From positions 1 through 49,948 of IMG/VR virus record IMGVR_UViG_3300027841_000001: a stretch of DNA of 49,948 nucleotides. One strand, written 5' to 3'. The position numbers were made by a program, and so were the translations under genes. Under the pieces are notes generated by a model. The model had not been told where the DNA came from. It was given only the letters and a program-made list of their open reading frames with translations, and did no database searches. Position 1 is the stretch's first letter; each line of letters starts with the position of its first letter. Below, in pieces: positions 26,317 through 35,130 of the stretch. The stretch is from a virus.

Positions 26317-26901
26317 TTAACTAACTCTCACAAGATTAAAATTCATACTCACAATTTCCATCTCGTCTCCACCTGTTGTCTCACGAATCATCAGATAGAC
26401 TTTATCATTTGCAACAAGAGACGGCAAGCAATTAAGAGTGATTTGATATGTATCAGCAGTGGAAGATGTACGAATAATGGCCAGCACTGCAGCTTCTTTA
26501 CTTACAACACCGGCACCACTATCCACGCCGACGGTAAGTTCCCAAATAGAAGTAGCAGAGGCGGGTTCAATACTAAGCGTGGCGAGAATAGAATATATTC
26601 CAGATTCAGCAACTTGTATATATCCATCAGTCGTATCTGGAGTCATCCCTTGATTCGTATTTAAAGACCAAGCAAGAGTCCCTCCGAGCGATGTATTATT
26701 GATTGTTTTAAACGCAGTAGTTACCCCAGTGGTATCCCCTGTGGTGGACCCTTTTATACAAGCGGCTTGGGCAATTTGCACAGGCTTCCAAGAACCACTT
26801 CCACTGCCATCAGATACATACGATGTACCGACTAAAGCTGTACTCGCACCCTTCGGCTCATGGATGTCTCCATCAGCAATATCAGCATGTTGTATAGACA
26901 T
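26317..26901 (-). CDS. Probable head-fibre or capsid decoration protein
   Basis: 194 aa. A short N-terminal segment DIADGDIHEPKGASTALVG precedes a Ser/Thr/Gly-rich beta domain reading like a C1q/TNF jelly roll (GYIQVAESGIYSILATL, then WELTVGVDSG). This form occurs in phage head fibres and carbohydrate-binding capsid knobs. It lies just after a terminator, so expression is probably below that of the coat protein. Function inferred from layout. Confidence 0.65.
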   Translation of the reverse strand: MSIQHADIADGDIHEPKGASTALVGTSYVSDGSGSGSWKPVQIAQAACIKGSTTGDTTGVTTAFKTINNTSLGGTLAWSLNTNQGMTPDTTDGYIQVAESGIYSILATLSIEPASATSIWELTVGVDSGAGVVSKEAAVLAIIRTSSTADTYQITLNCLPSLVANDKVYLMIRETTGGDEMEIVSMNFNLVRVS

Positions 26902-26916
26902 GTGTTATCTTTCAAA

Positions 26917-26953
26917 TAAAAAAAAGGGACAAGCCTTTTAAAGCTTGCCCCTT
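26917..26953 (-). terminator. Intrinsic terminator inside the late operon
   Basis: Read leftward, a G/C-rich stem (GGGGCAAGC pairing with GCTTGTCCC, one G-U pair) is followed by an unbroken run of nine or more T. It sits between the decoration protein (26964) and the head-fibre gene (26901), so it probably lowers expression of everything downstream relative to the coat protein. Confidence 0.88.
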
Positions 26954-26963
26954 ATGTTTTAGG

Positions 26964-27431
26964 TTAGACCTTATCGCGGACAACCCATTGCATAACAAGC
27001 TGGGCTTTACCGGATGTAGCACCAACCGTGCCAGTGATGGACTTGGTGATCTTCTGAGCAGCCGTAGTCCCTGTGCCATCTTCCGCCCATGTACCAATGG
27101 ACAATGCAGTCACATCAGAAACACCAGTAGCTTCAAGCTTGGCTTCGGTTAGAACAATACCGTCAGTACCGGGGGCAGTACCACCGATAGCGACTGTACC
27201 GCTCGTAGACACAACAAACACTTCATCCACATTCAGGAATGCCTTTAGGAGCAAGGCTCCCTTCGGGACATAGACCGGAACATCAAAAGTGCTATTGAGC
27301 ATCTCACCAGTCAGGTGATACGTGACAGTCTGAATACTGGATTGCGAATGATCGTTACCGACCGCACCCCCAGTAGTACGAGTGCCATATTGCGTGTGAA
27401 CATTACGTCCAGATGTATTTTCATAAGACAT
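26964..27431 (-). CDS. Probable capsid decoration/stabilising protein
   Basis: 155 aa, Gly/Thr/Val-rich, strongly beta, with no Cys. It follows the coat protein by 13 bases and lies before a strong terminator, so it should be made at coat-like levels. The body (FDVPVYVPKGALLLKAFLN, then GIVLTEAKLEATG) reads as a compact beta barrel. Such placement and composition are typical of decoration proteins; identity unproven. Confidence 0.65.
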   Translation of the reverse strand: MSYENTSGRNVHTQYGTRTTGGAVGNDHSQSSIQTVTYHLTGEMLNSTFDVPVYVPKGALLLKAFLNVDEVFVVSTSGTVAIGGTAPGTDGIVLTEAKLEATGVSDVTALSIGTWAEDGTGTTAAQKITKSITGTVGATSGKAQLVMQWVVRDKV

Positions 27432-27444
27432 TGTTAATTACTCC

Positions 27445-28398
27445 TTAAATCTTGGTATAGTCAGTAATCACAACGCCGAGGGTGTCAACACGTTGAGTGC
27501 CGAAACCGAAACGACCGGAGGTAACAAATTCGTCACGACGCAGGTCTTTGTTTCGTTCACCTTCCACCTTGGGCATACGACGCCATGCAGCCATAATAGA
27601 CTTGGTGTTATCGTCAGCCACGCACAGGAAAACGTTAGCAACTCCGTTAGTAACGGTAGTTGTACCATCCCCGTAGCTACCTTTCGGCAGGCGGTTAGAA
27701 GTGATAATGTCCCATCCGAAGAGGTTCATTACATACGTGTGGTCACGAGCGAAACCACCTTCCATCATGCTCTTACCGAAGTCGGTAACGGCAGATGTAA
27801 TAGTGATGAGCTTGTTGAACGTAGCAGCAGTTGTAGGATCAACAATAGCCACACGACCAGCCATAGGAGCATTAGCCTTATCGAAGGCCAGCTTCATACG
27901 GATGAAGTGGTCGAGGGTGATTGTGTTCTCACTACCCGAAGTAGCAACAGCCGAAGCAATGCGGTGAGCCCATCCGTTGATGGTGTTCGCATTGGCATTT
28001 GTCTGTGCCGAATTGCACTTAGCCAGGAAACGTGTTTCAAACACTTCTTGGATAGCGCGAGTGGATTCGCTAGAGCGAGCCGACATCAGGGCCTCAACTT
28101 GAGCACCGTCTTCACGCAGCTCATCGGTGACATACCAAGCATCGCCGATATAGTCGGTGATGGTCATCGTCACTGTGCCAGATTCAATCGGGCTATAGTC
28201 GAACGGAACTTCTTCAGCTCCATCCTGAATGGTCACGGAACCAACTGTCTTGATATTCAGTGTGGTGCCAGAACCGAAGTCGGAAACATCACGATAGAAC
28301 GATCCGGGGAGCATTCCATCATGGAGGTTACGGAGAATAAAAGCAGAATACTGTTCCGCTTCAATAAACGCCGTAGAGTTAGTACGATTTTGACTCAT
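27445..28398 (-). CDS. Major capsid protein
   Basis: 317 aa, directly downstream of the scaffold gene. The N-terminal arm (AFIEAEQYSAFILRNLHDGM), a long central helix region (AIQEVFETRFLAKCNSAQ) and beta-rich stretches such as RVAIVDPTTAATFNKL fit an HK97-type coat fold. The ending FGFGTQRVDTLGVVITD is typical of podovirus coat proteins. Size matches the family. Assembles into the icosahedral head on the scaffold at 28411. Confidence 0.88.
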   Translation of the reverse strand: MSQNRTNSTAFIEAEQYSAFILRNLHDGMLPGSFYRDVSDFGSGTTLNIKTVGSVTIQDGAEEVPFDYSPIESGTVTMTITDYIGDAWYVTDELREDGAQVEALMSARSSESTRAIQEVFETRFLAKCNSAQTNANANTINGWAHRIASAVATSGSENTITLDHFIRMKLAFDKANAPMAGRVAIVDPTTAATFNKLITITSAVTDFGKSMMEGGFARDHTYVMNLFGWDIITSNRLPKGSYGDGTTTVTNGVANVFLCVADDNTKSIMAAWRRMPKVEGERNKDLRRDEFVTSGRFGFGTQRVDTLGVVITDYTKI

Positions 28399-28410
28399 TA
28401 TTTTTCTTTA

Positions 28411-29256
28411 TTAAACTTTACCGAAGTGCTTTCGGTATACCTTGGGATCAGTCAAATCATATACAGAAAGACCTTGACCAGCAAGCTCTTCTGCCATTTC
28501 TCTGGCATTAAGAGATTCCTGAATCAAATCTTGTGTGGTTGCCCCTACAAGAACACCCTTCTGACTACGACCAACAGAACTTTCTTTACGCGGCGCCATG
28601 CCTGACGTATTTACTGTACCACCCATAGGAGTGGACGAAGTGTTAGGAGAACGGGTTTGTTCTGTAACACCAAGAGCGGTGAGAACCACTTTGGGCGTAT
28701 TAGCTGCAAGCCGATTGAATTCTTCAATACTAACACCAAGCTCTTGTGCTTTCTGGACATAAAGCTTTTCGGCATCATTACCGAATTTAGCTTTAAGACT
28801 GTCCACCACAAGTTTAGTGTTTGCTTGTTGCGTTGTAACACGCTCACGATCTGTAAGAGTTGCCTCTACAGCAGTTTTCACCAATGCAGCAATATCTTCA
28901 GGGGAAGTGTTCTTCGGCGGTGTTCCGTTGTTCGTTCCTTCAGAAGTGAGGCGACGTACTGTTTCTTCAAGTTCTGCTGTTCTGGCTGCCTTTTGACGAA
29001 GCTCTTCAACTTCACGTTCCTTTTCGGTAAGCGTTTGCTTTAACGTGGGAATGTAGTCTTGTGCATTTTTAAGGCCAACAATAGCATCTTGAAGTGTTTT
29101 GTACTTCGGCTCTCCGCGCTCATTCTTAATGCTGTTCAACAGGTCTGTGATTTGAGCATCAGGATTTGCGTTGCCAGAATTGCTAGTTCCAGCGTTGTCG
29201 GTGGGGTTGCCACCATCATTTTGATTATTACCAAAAATAGATGTGTCGGTAGACAT
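28411..29256 (-). CDS. Capsid assembly scaffold protein
   Basis: 281 aa, low-complexity acidic N-terminus (Asn/Gly/Ser-rich), a predicted coiled coil (TLTEKEREVEELRQKAAR, then AELEETVRRLTSEG) and a basic C-terminal helix region. These features and its place between portal and coat genes identify a scaffold protein, which holds coat subunits and leaves before DNA packaging. Confidence 0.82.
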   Translation of the reverse strand: MSTDTSIFGNNQNDGGNPTDNAGTSNSGNANPDAQITDLLNSIKNERGEPKYKTLQDAIVGLKNAQDYIPTLKQTLTEKEREVEELRQKAARTAELEETVRRLTSEGTNNGTPPKNTSPEDIAALVKTAVEATLTDRERVTTQQANTKLVVDSLKAKFGNDAEKLYVQKAQELGVSIEEFNRLAANTPKVVLTALGVTEQTRSPNTSSTPMGGTVNTSGMAPRKESSVGRSQKGVLVGATTQDLIQESLNAREMAEELAGQGLSVYDLTDPKVYRKHFGKV

Positions 29257-29298
29257 TCTATTGTTACTTTCTAAGAAGTGCTCTGGTCAGAGCATTAG

Positions 29299-29372
29299 TG
29301 GCGCACCCCCGTGGACTCGAACCACGATGACTGGTTTTGGAGACCAGTATCCTGCCATTGGATGAGAGATAC
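29299..29372 (-). tRNA. tRNA-Trp (CCA)
   Basis: 74 nt with encoded 3' CCA. The anticodon loop reads CTCCAAA on stem CTGGT/ACCAG, and the T arm is CGTGG-TTCGAGT-CCACG. The acceptor stem (GTATCTC with GGGGTGC) pairs fully only with three G-U wobbles. The anticodon is CCA, so it reads UGG and is not a UGA suppressor. Confidence 0.82.
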
Positions 29373-29378
29373 ATAAAT

Positions 29379-29455
29379 TGGTGCCCCGTGTAGGATTCGA
29401 ACTTACACGCTTCGGTTTACAATACCGCTGCTCTACCAATTGGAGCTAACGGGGC
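29379..29455 (-). tRNA. tRNA-Thr (UGU)
   Basis: 77 nt with encoded CCA. Acceptor GCCCCGT pairs with ACGGGGC, and the loop ATTGTAA gives anticodon TGT. It lies 6 bases from the tRNA-Trp gene in the same orientation, so the three tRNAs are likely processed from one transcript. Confidence 0.9.
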
Positions 29456-29463
29456 GGATTCAA

Positions 29464-29537
29464 TGGAGCGGACTGAGGGGATCGAACCCTCCTCATTGAC
29501 TTGGAAGGACAAGGCACAACCACTATACCAAGTCCGC
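29464..29537 (-). tRNA. tRNA-Gly (UCC)
   Basis: 74 nt with encoded CCA. Acceptor GCGGACT pairs with AGTCCGC, the loop CTTCCAA gives anticodon TCC, and the T arm is GAGGG-TTCGATC-CCCTC. One T-T mismatch lies in the anticodon stem. Confidence 0.88.
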
Positions 29538-29733
29538 TCATATATACTATTAGTATACTGCCTTCGGCAGATTTATTTCTAAAACGCAGTCAGTCGTTCG
29601 TATCTTTCGATACTCACTACCTTCCTTCATATATTTATATTATTATTCCTTACGTTCACTCATTCGTTCGTTATTACTCACTCATTCGTTCACTGTAAGT
29701 ATATATACTTTGTGTATACTAATATCGAAAATT
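29538..29733. other. Intergenic spacer with short repeats and palindromes
   Basis: No gene seen. A 14-bp direct repeat (TCACTCATTCGTTC at 29656 and 29678) lies in a TTCG/TCAC-rich stretch. Palindromes include a CTGCC-TTC-GGCAG hairpin near 29561 and AAGTATATATACTT at about 29696. Possible tRNA processing or late-promoter region; nothing firm can be assigned. Confidence 0.45.
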
Positions 29734-29994
29734 TTACTGTTTTTCGACAGAATCTTCAATAATTAAAGAAATAACTTCATTTAAAGCTCTTTCGTATCCA
29801 ACTCCATCTGCTTGAAGGTATGCCCAATTAGAAATATTGTATGCGTCTTTGGAACGTAATGAGACATTATTACTCTCTATGCGTTCCTTTAGAATTGCCG
29901 CAAGGCGTGTACGAAGTACGCCTGATCCTTTAAAATCAGAGCGTACCTCTTTAATACTTTCTTCCGAAAGCCCTTTAGTCCATACTGTTTTCAT
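29734..29994 (-). CDS. Small hypothetical protein after portal
   Basis: 86 aa, helical and charged (KEVRSDFKGSGVLRTRLAAI, then GYERALNEVISLIIED). The start overlaps the portal stop, so it is probably co-translated. No recognised domain; a head-assembly role is likely only from position. Confidence 0.65.
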   Translation of the reverse strand: MKTVWTKGLSEESIKEVRSDFKGSGVLRTRLAAILKERIESNNVSLRSKDAYNISNWAYLQADGVGYERALNEVISLIIEDSVEKQ

Positions 29995-31745
29995 TAAGCC
30001 ACCACATCCGGTATAGCATCTTCAGCCTGTAAATTCTCTCCAGCTTGAGTAACCAAGCGTTGAGTTTCTTGCTGTTCAAATACAGCAGCATTAGGCTTAA
30101 ATAGTTGATAACGATTCAATCCAATAACATCCTCAAGCAATTGAGCCAGTGCAACAGAGCTTGTATGAGGCATGATGATGTCCTTCATTGGCCCATTAAA
30201 GACCATAGAAAGGTTTTGAAGGAGTTGAGCCTGGGTAGCAAAATGTCTAGCACCGATAGGACGGAGCTTGCCAGAAGCAGTAATACCGTCTTTCGTGATC
30301 TTGACAAACTTCTGTACTCCTAAGTCGTTGTCCATCACTTTAGAAACATCTTCTTGGTCGAAATTCCTACGAGAGATTTCGAGCATTCCGTTCAAGGCTT
30401 TTTCTAGGAGTTCAATCTCAAACGTAGTAGTTTTCTCTTGGAAGATGCGTCCAGCAGCATTTTGAAGCTGTTGCACTTCAAACATTGTCTTCTCACCGGG
30501 GGTACGAATACCCATAGCTTCTCTAGGAGCACCTGCGTACATTTCCATACGTTGCTCTAGACGATCAATAGCTGTTTCAGCAGAAAGCACCCATTGGATG
30601 TTCTTACCAAGTTCTGTAACCGACCCGTTCTCATCAATATGAATTTCAGAACCAGGGCCGTATTCAAACTCTTCTACATCACCAGAGATAACAAGGGGAG
30701 GCATCACCCCTAAATCCATAGCATCAGCTTTTAGATTTTCTAAGTGGTCAATGCGATATTGCATCCCCACAAGATTGTCTAAAGGACCCATAGCCCACAG
30801 ATTATCAGGACGTGTACGCCAACCTACATGCCAAATTGGAGCAGAACCTGCCCAACTAGGGATAGGCTCGTTCTTAATGACATACATTCTGTCAACAACA
30901 ACAACATGCCTTCCAGTCTCTACAGCACCAGTATCTTGGTTATGAATATCACCATAGAATTCTAAGAACTCTACATATCCACTCTGAAGATAGTCATAGT
31001 AGTTCCCAAAACCATCTACGAGCAGTCCTTCTGCTTTCTGAAAGTCTTCTACGCCAAATTTACCACAATGCTCAAACATTCGTTTACGTTGAGCTAAGAC
31101 ATTCTGTAGATACGCATTATCAGGCTCATTTTGAGCCATGAGAATCAACTCACCAATATTACGTAGACTACGTACAATCTTGAATGAATCTTTGAAGGAG
31201 CTGGCCAGAGGGTTGAATACGATATCCATAGGACTGATTCTACGAATCTTAGGTCCTATGAAATCTACAACCTTTTCATTAGCGTCATTCAGAATATAAG
31301 ACGATTCATAGTCACATGTAGCAAATGCATTTCCATAGTCGATATAGTCATACAGAATCTTACTAATCTCAGTTCTAAAGCCTCCTACCCGGGTCTTATT
31401 ACCCATGTAGGCTTCAATAGCTGTAACCTTGGTCTTATTTGCAGCATCCTGAGAATAGGCTTCCCATTTCAACCAATCATCATTCGGGAATAGTGCCGAG
31501 ATGTAATTGGAGTGAAGGTTGTCTCGAATCTGACAAAGTTTAGGGAGTGTTGTACTATTCTTCCAAGGGAGTGATTTATTAGACGTTGTTTGGGTATCTG
31601 TCGCAAAGATGTAGTTACGGAGTTCTTGCCATTCCTTTATCTTTGTATCTCGATTTCGATTATACCTATCCCATGTAAATGAGACGTGTTCGGAAATACT
31701 ATCGCTTCCGAACTCTTTTCTGATTTCTAATGGTTTCTTTGCCAT
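29994..31745 (-). CDS. Portal protein (head-tail connector)
   Basis: 583 aa, in the size range of T7-like portals. The N-terminal part (WKNSTTLPKLCQIRDNLHSN, then FPNDDWLKWEAY) and the central SPMDIVFNPLA and GMQYRIDHLENLKADAMD segments match podovirus head-tail connectors. It forms the dodecameric ring for DNA entry, working with the terminase directly upstream. Position between terminase and scaffold is standard. Confidence 0.9.
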   Translation of the reverse strand: MAKKPLEIRKEFGSDSISEHVSFTWDRYNRNRDTKIKEWQELRNYIFATDTQTTSNKSLPWKNSTTLPKLCQIRDNLHSNYISALFPNDDWLKWEAYSQDAANKTKVTAIEAYMGNKTRVGGFRTEISKILYDYIDYGNAFATCDYESSYILNDANEKVVDFIGPKIRRISPMDIVFNPLASSFKDSFKIVRSLRNIGELILMAQNEPDNAYLQNVLAQRKRMFEHCGKFGVEDFQKAEGLLVDGFGNYYDYLQSGYVEFLEFYGDIHNQDTGAVETGRHVVVVDRMYVIKNEPIPSWAGSAPIWHVGWRTRPDNLWAMGPLDNLVGMQYRIDHLENLKADAMDLGVMPPLVISGDVEEFEYGPGSEIHIDENGSVTELGKNIQWVLSAETAIDRLEQRMEMYAGAPREAMGIRTPGEKTMFEVQQLQNAAGRIFQEKTTTFEIELLEKALNGMLEISRRNFDQEDVSKVMDNDLGVQKFVKITKDGITASGKLRPIGARHFATQAQLLQNLSMVFNGPMKDIIMPHTSSVALAQLLEDVIGLNRYQLFKPNAAVFEQQETQRLVTQAGENLQAEDAIPDVVA

Positions 31746-31757
31746 TTACTTTCCTTA

Positions 31758-33368
31758 CTATTTGTAAGCCACTCCCCCAAATCGTCCGTGAAATCTAACA
31801 ACATTGTTTGTGTTAAGATCATTCAGTCTGGAACGTTTAGGTTTAATAGCGATTGTTACAGCAGATGCAAGAGCATCCTTAATGTCATCATGAGGAGGAT
31901 TTGCTAATACAAGTTCTTCCTCTAGCATATCTGTATAGCCACCTTTGAAGTGCCAAATAGCCATATTCTCATATTTGTGTTCGAGAGCCGCAGCAATACG
32001 TTCTGCCTTATTACCCTCATTACGTGTAGGACGATATTCGTCGATGGAGAGATTTAAACCTTCTTCTCGAAGTTTGTCTTTAAGGTCACGGACAATAATA
32101 CTTTGCGCGACTGTAACTTCCGCTCTGAGCTTTTTGAATTCCCATTTGGAATGTAATTCTGCAATGTTTGTGAAGTAGTCGCTAATTCTGTCTGTTTTAA
32201 ACACCACGATGTCAAGTACATAGATAAATCCATCAGAATCAATACCAATTACTACAATAGCTGTGCTGTCCGCCTTCTTACTTAAAGAGAAAGCAAAGTC
32301 AATTGCCCCATATACATTAAGTCGATGATTTTTGTAATACCAATCCCCACCTCTTTGCGAGAGATGCTTCTTATCGTAATATTGGAATTTACTTCGGTTA
32401 ATACGATTGGAACCATCTGCATTGGGGTTATTGTAATACTGTGCATAGAATTGTGTTTTATCTGTATATTCTGCTCGAATTCTAGAAAGGACTTGGGCAT
32501 CGAACCCGAAGAACTTCTTATCACTACGCATAGTTTTCGGCCAGATAAATACACCATCAACTTCTACTTGATGTTCTTGAATCTCCCAAACAGGTTTCTT
32601 ATCTACTACTTCGCCTTCATCATTATATACCTCATACTCCTGCTCTTTCCATGTCTGGTAGACATCGGCAGGATGGTAACGAGTGCCACAGGCTAGTGTG
32701 AATCCTCCAGCATTACGAATAGAAGTGAATTGAGAAGCTTTCTTCATAACACTTTCCCGTCCGTCATTTGTATATGCGTTTTCGGGAACAACAAGGTCAT
32801 CTGCAAGGATGATGTCAGCGTGCCAACCAGTTGTATTTGTGGTCAACCCGGCAGTAGCTACTGTCTCATCTCGGATGGCTTCTTTCTTTCTCTTTTCGTG
32901 GTCTATGGAAAATTTCCGTTGACTCCACTTTTCTCGTTTACCTTCTTGTGGATTAATGTATTCAGGAAAGTAGCGATTATACACTGTACTCCCTAGAATA
33001 TTCTGAATAGCGAAAAGCTGTTTCTCAGCTAGCTCGGAAGTGGCCGAGAGATATAGAATAGTTACTTCAGGGTGACGTGTAATTATCCACGCAGCCCATG
33101 TAGCAACCATATGGCTCTTCAAATGTCCACGAGGGAGCATAATCAGTTTATTAGCTGTCTGGAGTTTTCCTTGACCGAACAAGGAATAGTCTTCCATCCA
33201 TTTAAAGAACTGTTTATGTATATCCCCATAAATATAGCCAGGATTAACCAAACGAGCAAAATAATACAAGTCTGTAAGAGCCGTTTGCCTAATCTGTTTT
33301 GCCTCTTCAGGCATTCTCTCAAGGCGTTCCTTGGCATCCCTGAGCCATGTATCTTCTGCTCTTGCCAT
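31758..33368 (-). CDS. Terminase large subunit
   Basis: 536 aa. The ATPase domain has a Walker A variant PRGHLKSH at about 79-86 and Walker B IILADDLVVPEN near 186-197. The nuclease domain begins with VYGAIDFAFS (Asp357) and continues KKADSTAIVVIGID. It drives ATP-dependent DNA packaging into the prohead through the portal. The lack of a long biological terminal repeat leaves the packaging mode open. Confidence 0.93.
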   Translation of the reverse strand: MARAEDTWLRDAKERLERMPEEAKQIRQTALTDLYYFARLVNPGYIYGDIHKQFFKWMEDYSLFGQGKLQTANKLIMLPRGHLKSHMVATWAAWIITRHPEVTILYLSATSELAEKQLFAIQNILGSTVYNRYFPEYINPQEGKREKWSQRKFSIDHEKRKKEAIRDETVATAGLTTNTTGWHADIILADDLVVPENAYTNDGRESVMKKASQFTSIRNAGGFTLACGTRYHPADVYQTWKEQEYEVYNDEGEVVDKKPVWEIQEHQVEVDGVFIWPKTMRSDKKFFGFDAQVLSRIRAEYTDKTQFYAQYYNNPNADGSNRINRSKFQYYDKKHLSQRGGDWYYKNHRLNVYGAIDFAFSLSKKADSTAIVVIGIDSDGFIYVLDIVVFKTDRISDYFTNIAELHSKWEFKKLRAEVTVAQSIIVRDLKDKLREEGLNLSIDEYRPTRNEGNKAERIAAALEHKYENMAIWHFKGGYTDMLEEELVLANPPHDDIKDALASAVTIAIKPKRSRLNDLNTNNVVRFHGRFGGVAYK

Positions 33369-33369
33369 A

Positions 33370-33558
33370 TTAATATTTCTTATCGTCTGTGGTTAAGCGA
33401 TATCGACCATTAGCAGAATCTTCATTCTTCTTTTGGCGTTCTGTCTGTGTCCCTAGAATCCTAGATTCCATGTCTTCTAGTTGCTGTTCTCGGCCTCGAA
33501 TTTTCTTCTCAGCTTCTCCAGACATTCCACCTAGAATTGGTTTACCCGGTGTTGGCAT
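33370..33558 (-). CDS. Small hypothetical protein between terminase genes
   Basis: 62 aa, highly charged, Pro/Gly-rich start (MPTPGKPILGGMSGEAEKKI) followed by a helix rich in Glu, Arg and Gln. One base separates it from the large terminase gene on one side and from the small-terminase-like gene on the other. Function unknown. Confidence 0.6.
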   Translation of the reverse strand: MPTPGKPILGGMSGEAEKKIRGREQQLEDMESRILGTQTERQKKNEDSANGRYRLTTDDKKY

Positions 33559-33559
33559 A

Positions 33560-34069
33560 TTAACTTCCTGTATTCAATCTAATAACGTCAGCAGAATATT
33601 CACTATTAATCCATGCTTGCATTTTCTTTTCACGTTCCACTTCCGCTTTGGAAGGACGACCTCTACCCTTACCTTCCCAACCTTTATTAGCAAGCCATTG
33701 AGAGGCTTGAATCTTTCCAGCTTTGGAATTTTTAATCATCTCTGCAACAGCCCGACTTCTAAGCTTCATCTCAAGCTCAAAACGCCATTCTTCAATATGC
33801 TTGAGAATTATCTTATTCCCGCACAAGCGTTGCCAATGTTTCCAACCTAGGAGATATTTAGTTGCGAATCGGTATTCCGTAGGGTCTTCTTCTTCGAGAT
33901 ACAAACGTTTCAACGAAGGATACATCTTACCGTTCCATTCGTGATCTACTTCTTTCAACGTATAGATAGAAGAGTCTGTATATCCAATCTCAATAAAGAG
34001 AGACTGTGTTAGAGGCCGTCCTTCACTATCCAACATTTGAGAACGAGTAGGTATTACTGTCTCACTCAT
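33560..34069 (-). CDS. Probable terminase small subunit
   Basis: 169 aa, placed just before the terminase large subunit. The C-terminal half has a helical segment AGKIQASQWLANKGWEGK followed by a basic GRGRPSKAEVEREKK tail, a form common in small terminases that contact DNA and the large subunit. The N-terminal half is unlike known helix-turn-helix subunits, so the call rests mainly on position and tail. Confidence 0.6.
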   Translation of the reverse strand: MSETVIPTRSQMLDSEGRPLTQSLFIEIGYTDSSIYTLKEVDHEWNGKMYPSLKRLYLEEEDPTEYRFATKYLLGWKHWQRLCGNKIILKHIEEWRFELEMKLRSRAVAEMIKNSKAGKIQASQWLANKGWEGKGRGRPSKAEVEREKKMQAWINSEYSADVIRLNTGS

Positions 34070-34404
34070 ACTCGCCTTTCAAAATGCGGTACATCTTTAA
34101 AACTATTCCAGAACATTCCAGCAGAATTCTTAGGAGACAAACTCTCCCAATATTTTCCAATCTCCGAGAGCTTTTCTACGTCATAGCATAGGGTACCATC
34201 AACGAAGAAATTAAAGTCAATAGCGAGCCTGCTAAGGTGCTTGCTGTTGAATGTTTTAGAGCGTCCTGTCTTTACATAAATCTGTTGTTGCTCAGGAGTA
34301 CGATATAACTCGCCTCCTGTAATACCAAACCCTCGTTCTTTAGTAAAGATGATGAGTTTGGCAACATCTTGCAAGAACGCATCCTGCTCAATTACCATAC
34401 TCAT
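34066..34404 (-). CDS. Endolysin, M15-type L-Ala-D-Glu/VanY-like peptidase
   Basis: 112 aa. Zinc ligands of the M15 fold are visible: SKHLSRLAIDFNFF gives His56 and Asp63, and DVPHFER gives His107. The Arg in YRTPEQQQIY is the usual upstream conserved element. It should cut peptidoglycan stem peptides at lysis. There is no signal peptide, so it needs the holin (34933). Overlaps both neighbours. Confidence 0.87.
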   Translation of the reverse strand: MSMVIEQDAFLQDVAKLIIFTKERGFGITGGELYRTPEQQQIYVKTGRSKTFNSKHLSRLAIDFNFFVDGTLCYDVEKLSEIGKYWESLSPKNSAGMFWNSFKDVPHFERRV

Positions 34405-34931
34405 TTGATACGTCCAATCACTTGTTTGATTGTTTCATCTTTGTTCTGATTATTCTTGCTACTTCCATAGAAGAATTGGAACATAACGCCAAGGACACTA
34501 CCTAAGAGGAATCCTAAAATGGTGTCCGCAAAGCGAATATTTGCCGCAGGAATACTGCCAAACGTAATGAATCCAATATAGATGGCTGTAAATACACTCC
34601 ACACTATTGCGAACCAGTAGATAAATCTCTTAGAGAATACATCTTCTTGCCCTAGTGCAGCAATTTGCATCTTACGTGCACTGTCTACATCATCCAGATA
34701 CATCTTATCAGAACGAAGTTCTTGCTCTCGTGTAGCCAAAGTGAATTGACGAAGCATCTCTTCGTTGGAGTATTCAAGTTCTTTAAGTTTAATACGTCCT
34801 TCAGGTGTCCCAATCATCTCTTCGATATTAACACCTAGCTTCTCTTCAATTACGTCTTTCCCTTTAGCCATAATGGCATTACCTAGGAGAGGAAGTCCCC
34901 ATTGAGCCAATGCTGCAACTATTGGAATCAT
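34401..34931 (-). CDS. Membrane protein of the lysis cassette (holin-like/3TM type)
   Basis: 176 aa. A hydrophobic N-terminus is followed by a helical charged middle (EYSNEEMLRQFTLATREQEL) and two strong transmembrane segments near residues 105-128 and 135-155, then a polar tail. This matches holins of the three-TM type found beside endolysins and in gene-transfer agents. It may be the pore-former or a spanin-like partner. Confidence 0.65.
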   Translation of the reverse strand: MIPIVAALAQWGLPLLGNAIMAKGKDVIEEKLGVNIEEMIGTPEGRIKLKELEYSNEEMLRQFTLATREQELRSDKMYLDDVDSARKMQIAALGQEDVFSKRFIYWFAIVWSVFTAIYIGFITFGSIPAANIRFADTILGFLLGSVLGVMFQFFYGSSKNNQNKDETIKQVIGRIK

Positions 34932-34932
34932 A

Positions 34933-35130
34933 TTAGTCTTTCTTTCGTTCTCGTTTCCATTTCTTATATCTGTCTTTCAGAAGAAAGAAAATCATAAGAA
35001 CAGTATAAGTAATTGTGGCTAATGCTGCAAGCTCCTGTAGGGAAAATCCCCACATACTCCAAGCAGCCCCAGCAATAGCTGGAGCAGCTTTTATAGACGC
35101 ATCAATTATATCATGTGCACTGTCAACCAT
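34933..35130 (-). CDS. Holin
   Basis: 65 aa from an ATG in a TAATG overlap with the tail fibre stop (AGGA eight bases upstream). It contains a hydrophobic N-terminal helix (AAPAIAGAAWSMWGF), a transmembrane segment (LATITYTVLMIFFLL) and a very basic tail (KDRYKKWKRERKKD). This two-segment layout with a charged C-terminus is typical of class II holins. It would release the endolysin into the periplasm. Confidence 0.78.
   Translation of the reverse strand: MVDSAHDIIDASIKAAPAIAGAAWSMWGFSLQELAALATITYTVLMIFFLLKDRYKKWKRERKKD

Noticed and set aside
27493-28605. 370-codon open frame antisense to the coat protein
   Set aside because: Its length follows from the codon bias of the coat and scaffold genes on the other strand; no ribosome site, and the product has no protein-like pattern.
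29299-29372. Opal-suppressor tRNA and an alternative genetic code
   Set aside because: The anticodon is CCA, which reads UGG; genes end normally with TGA, TAA and TAG, and no recoded stops interrupt genes apart from the exonuclease.
29656-29691. CRISPR-like array
   Set aside because: Only two 14-bp repeats with an 8-bp gap; far too short and few for a CRISPR array.
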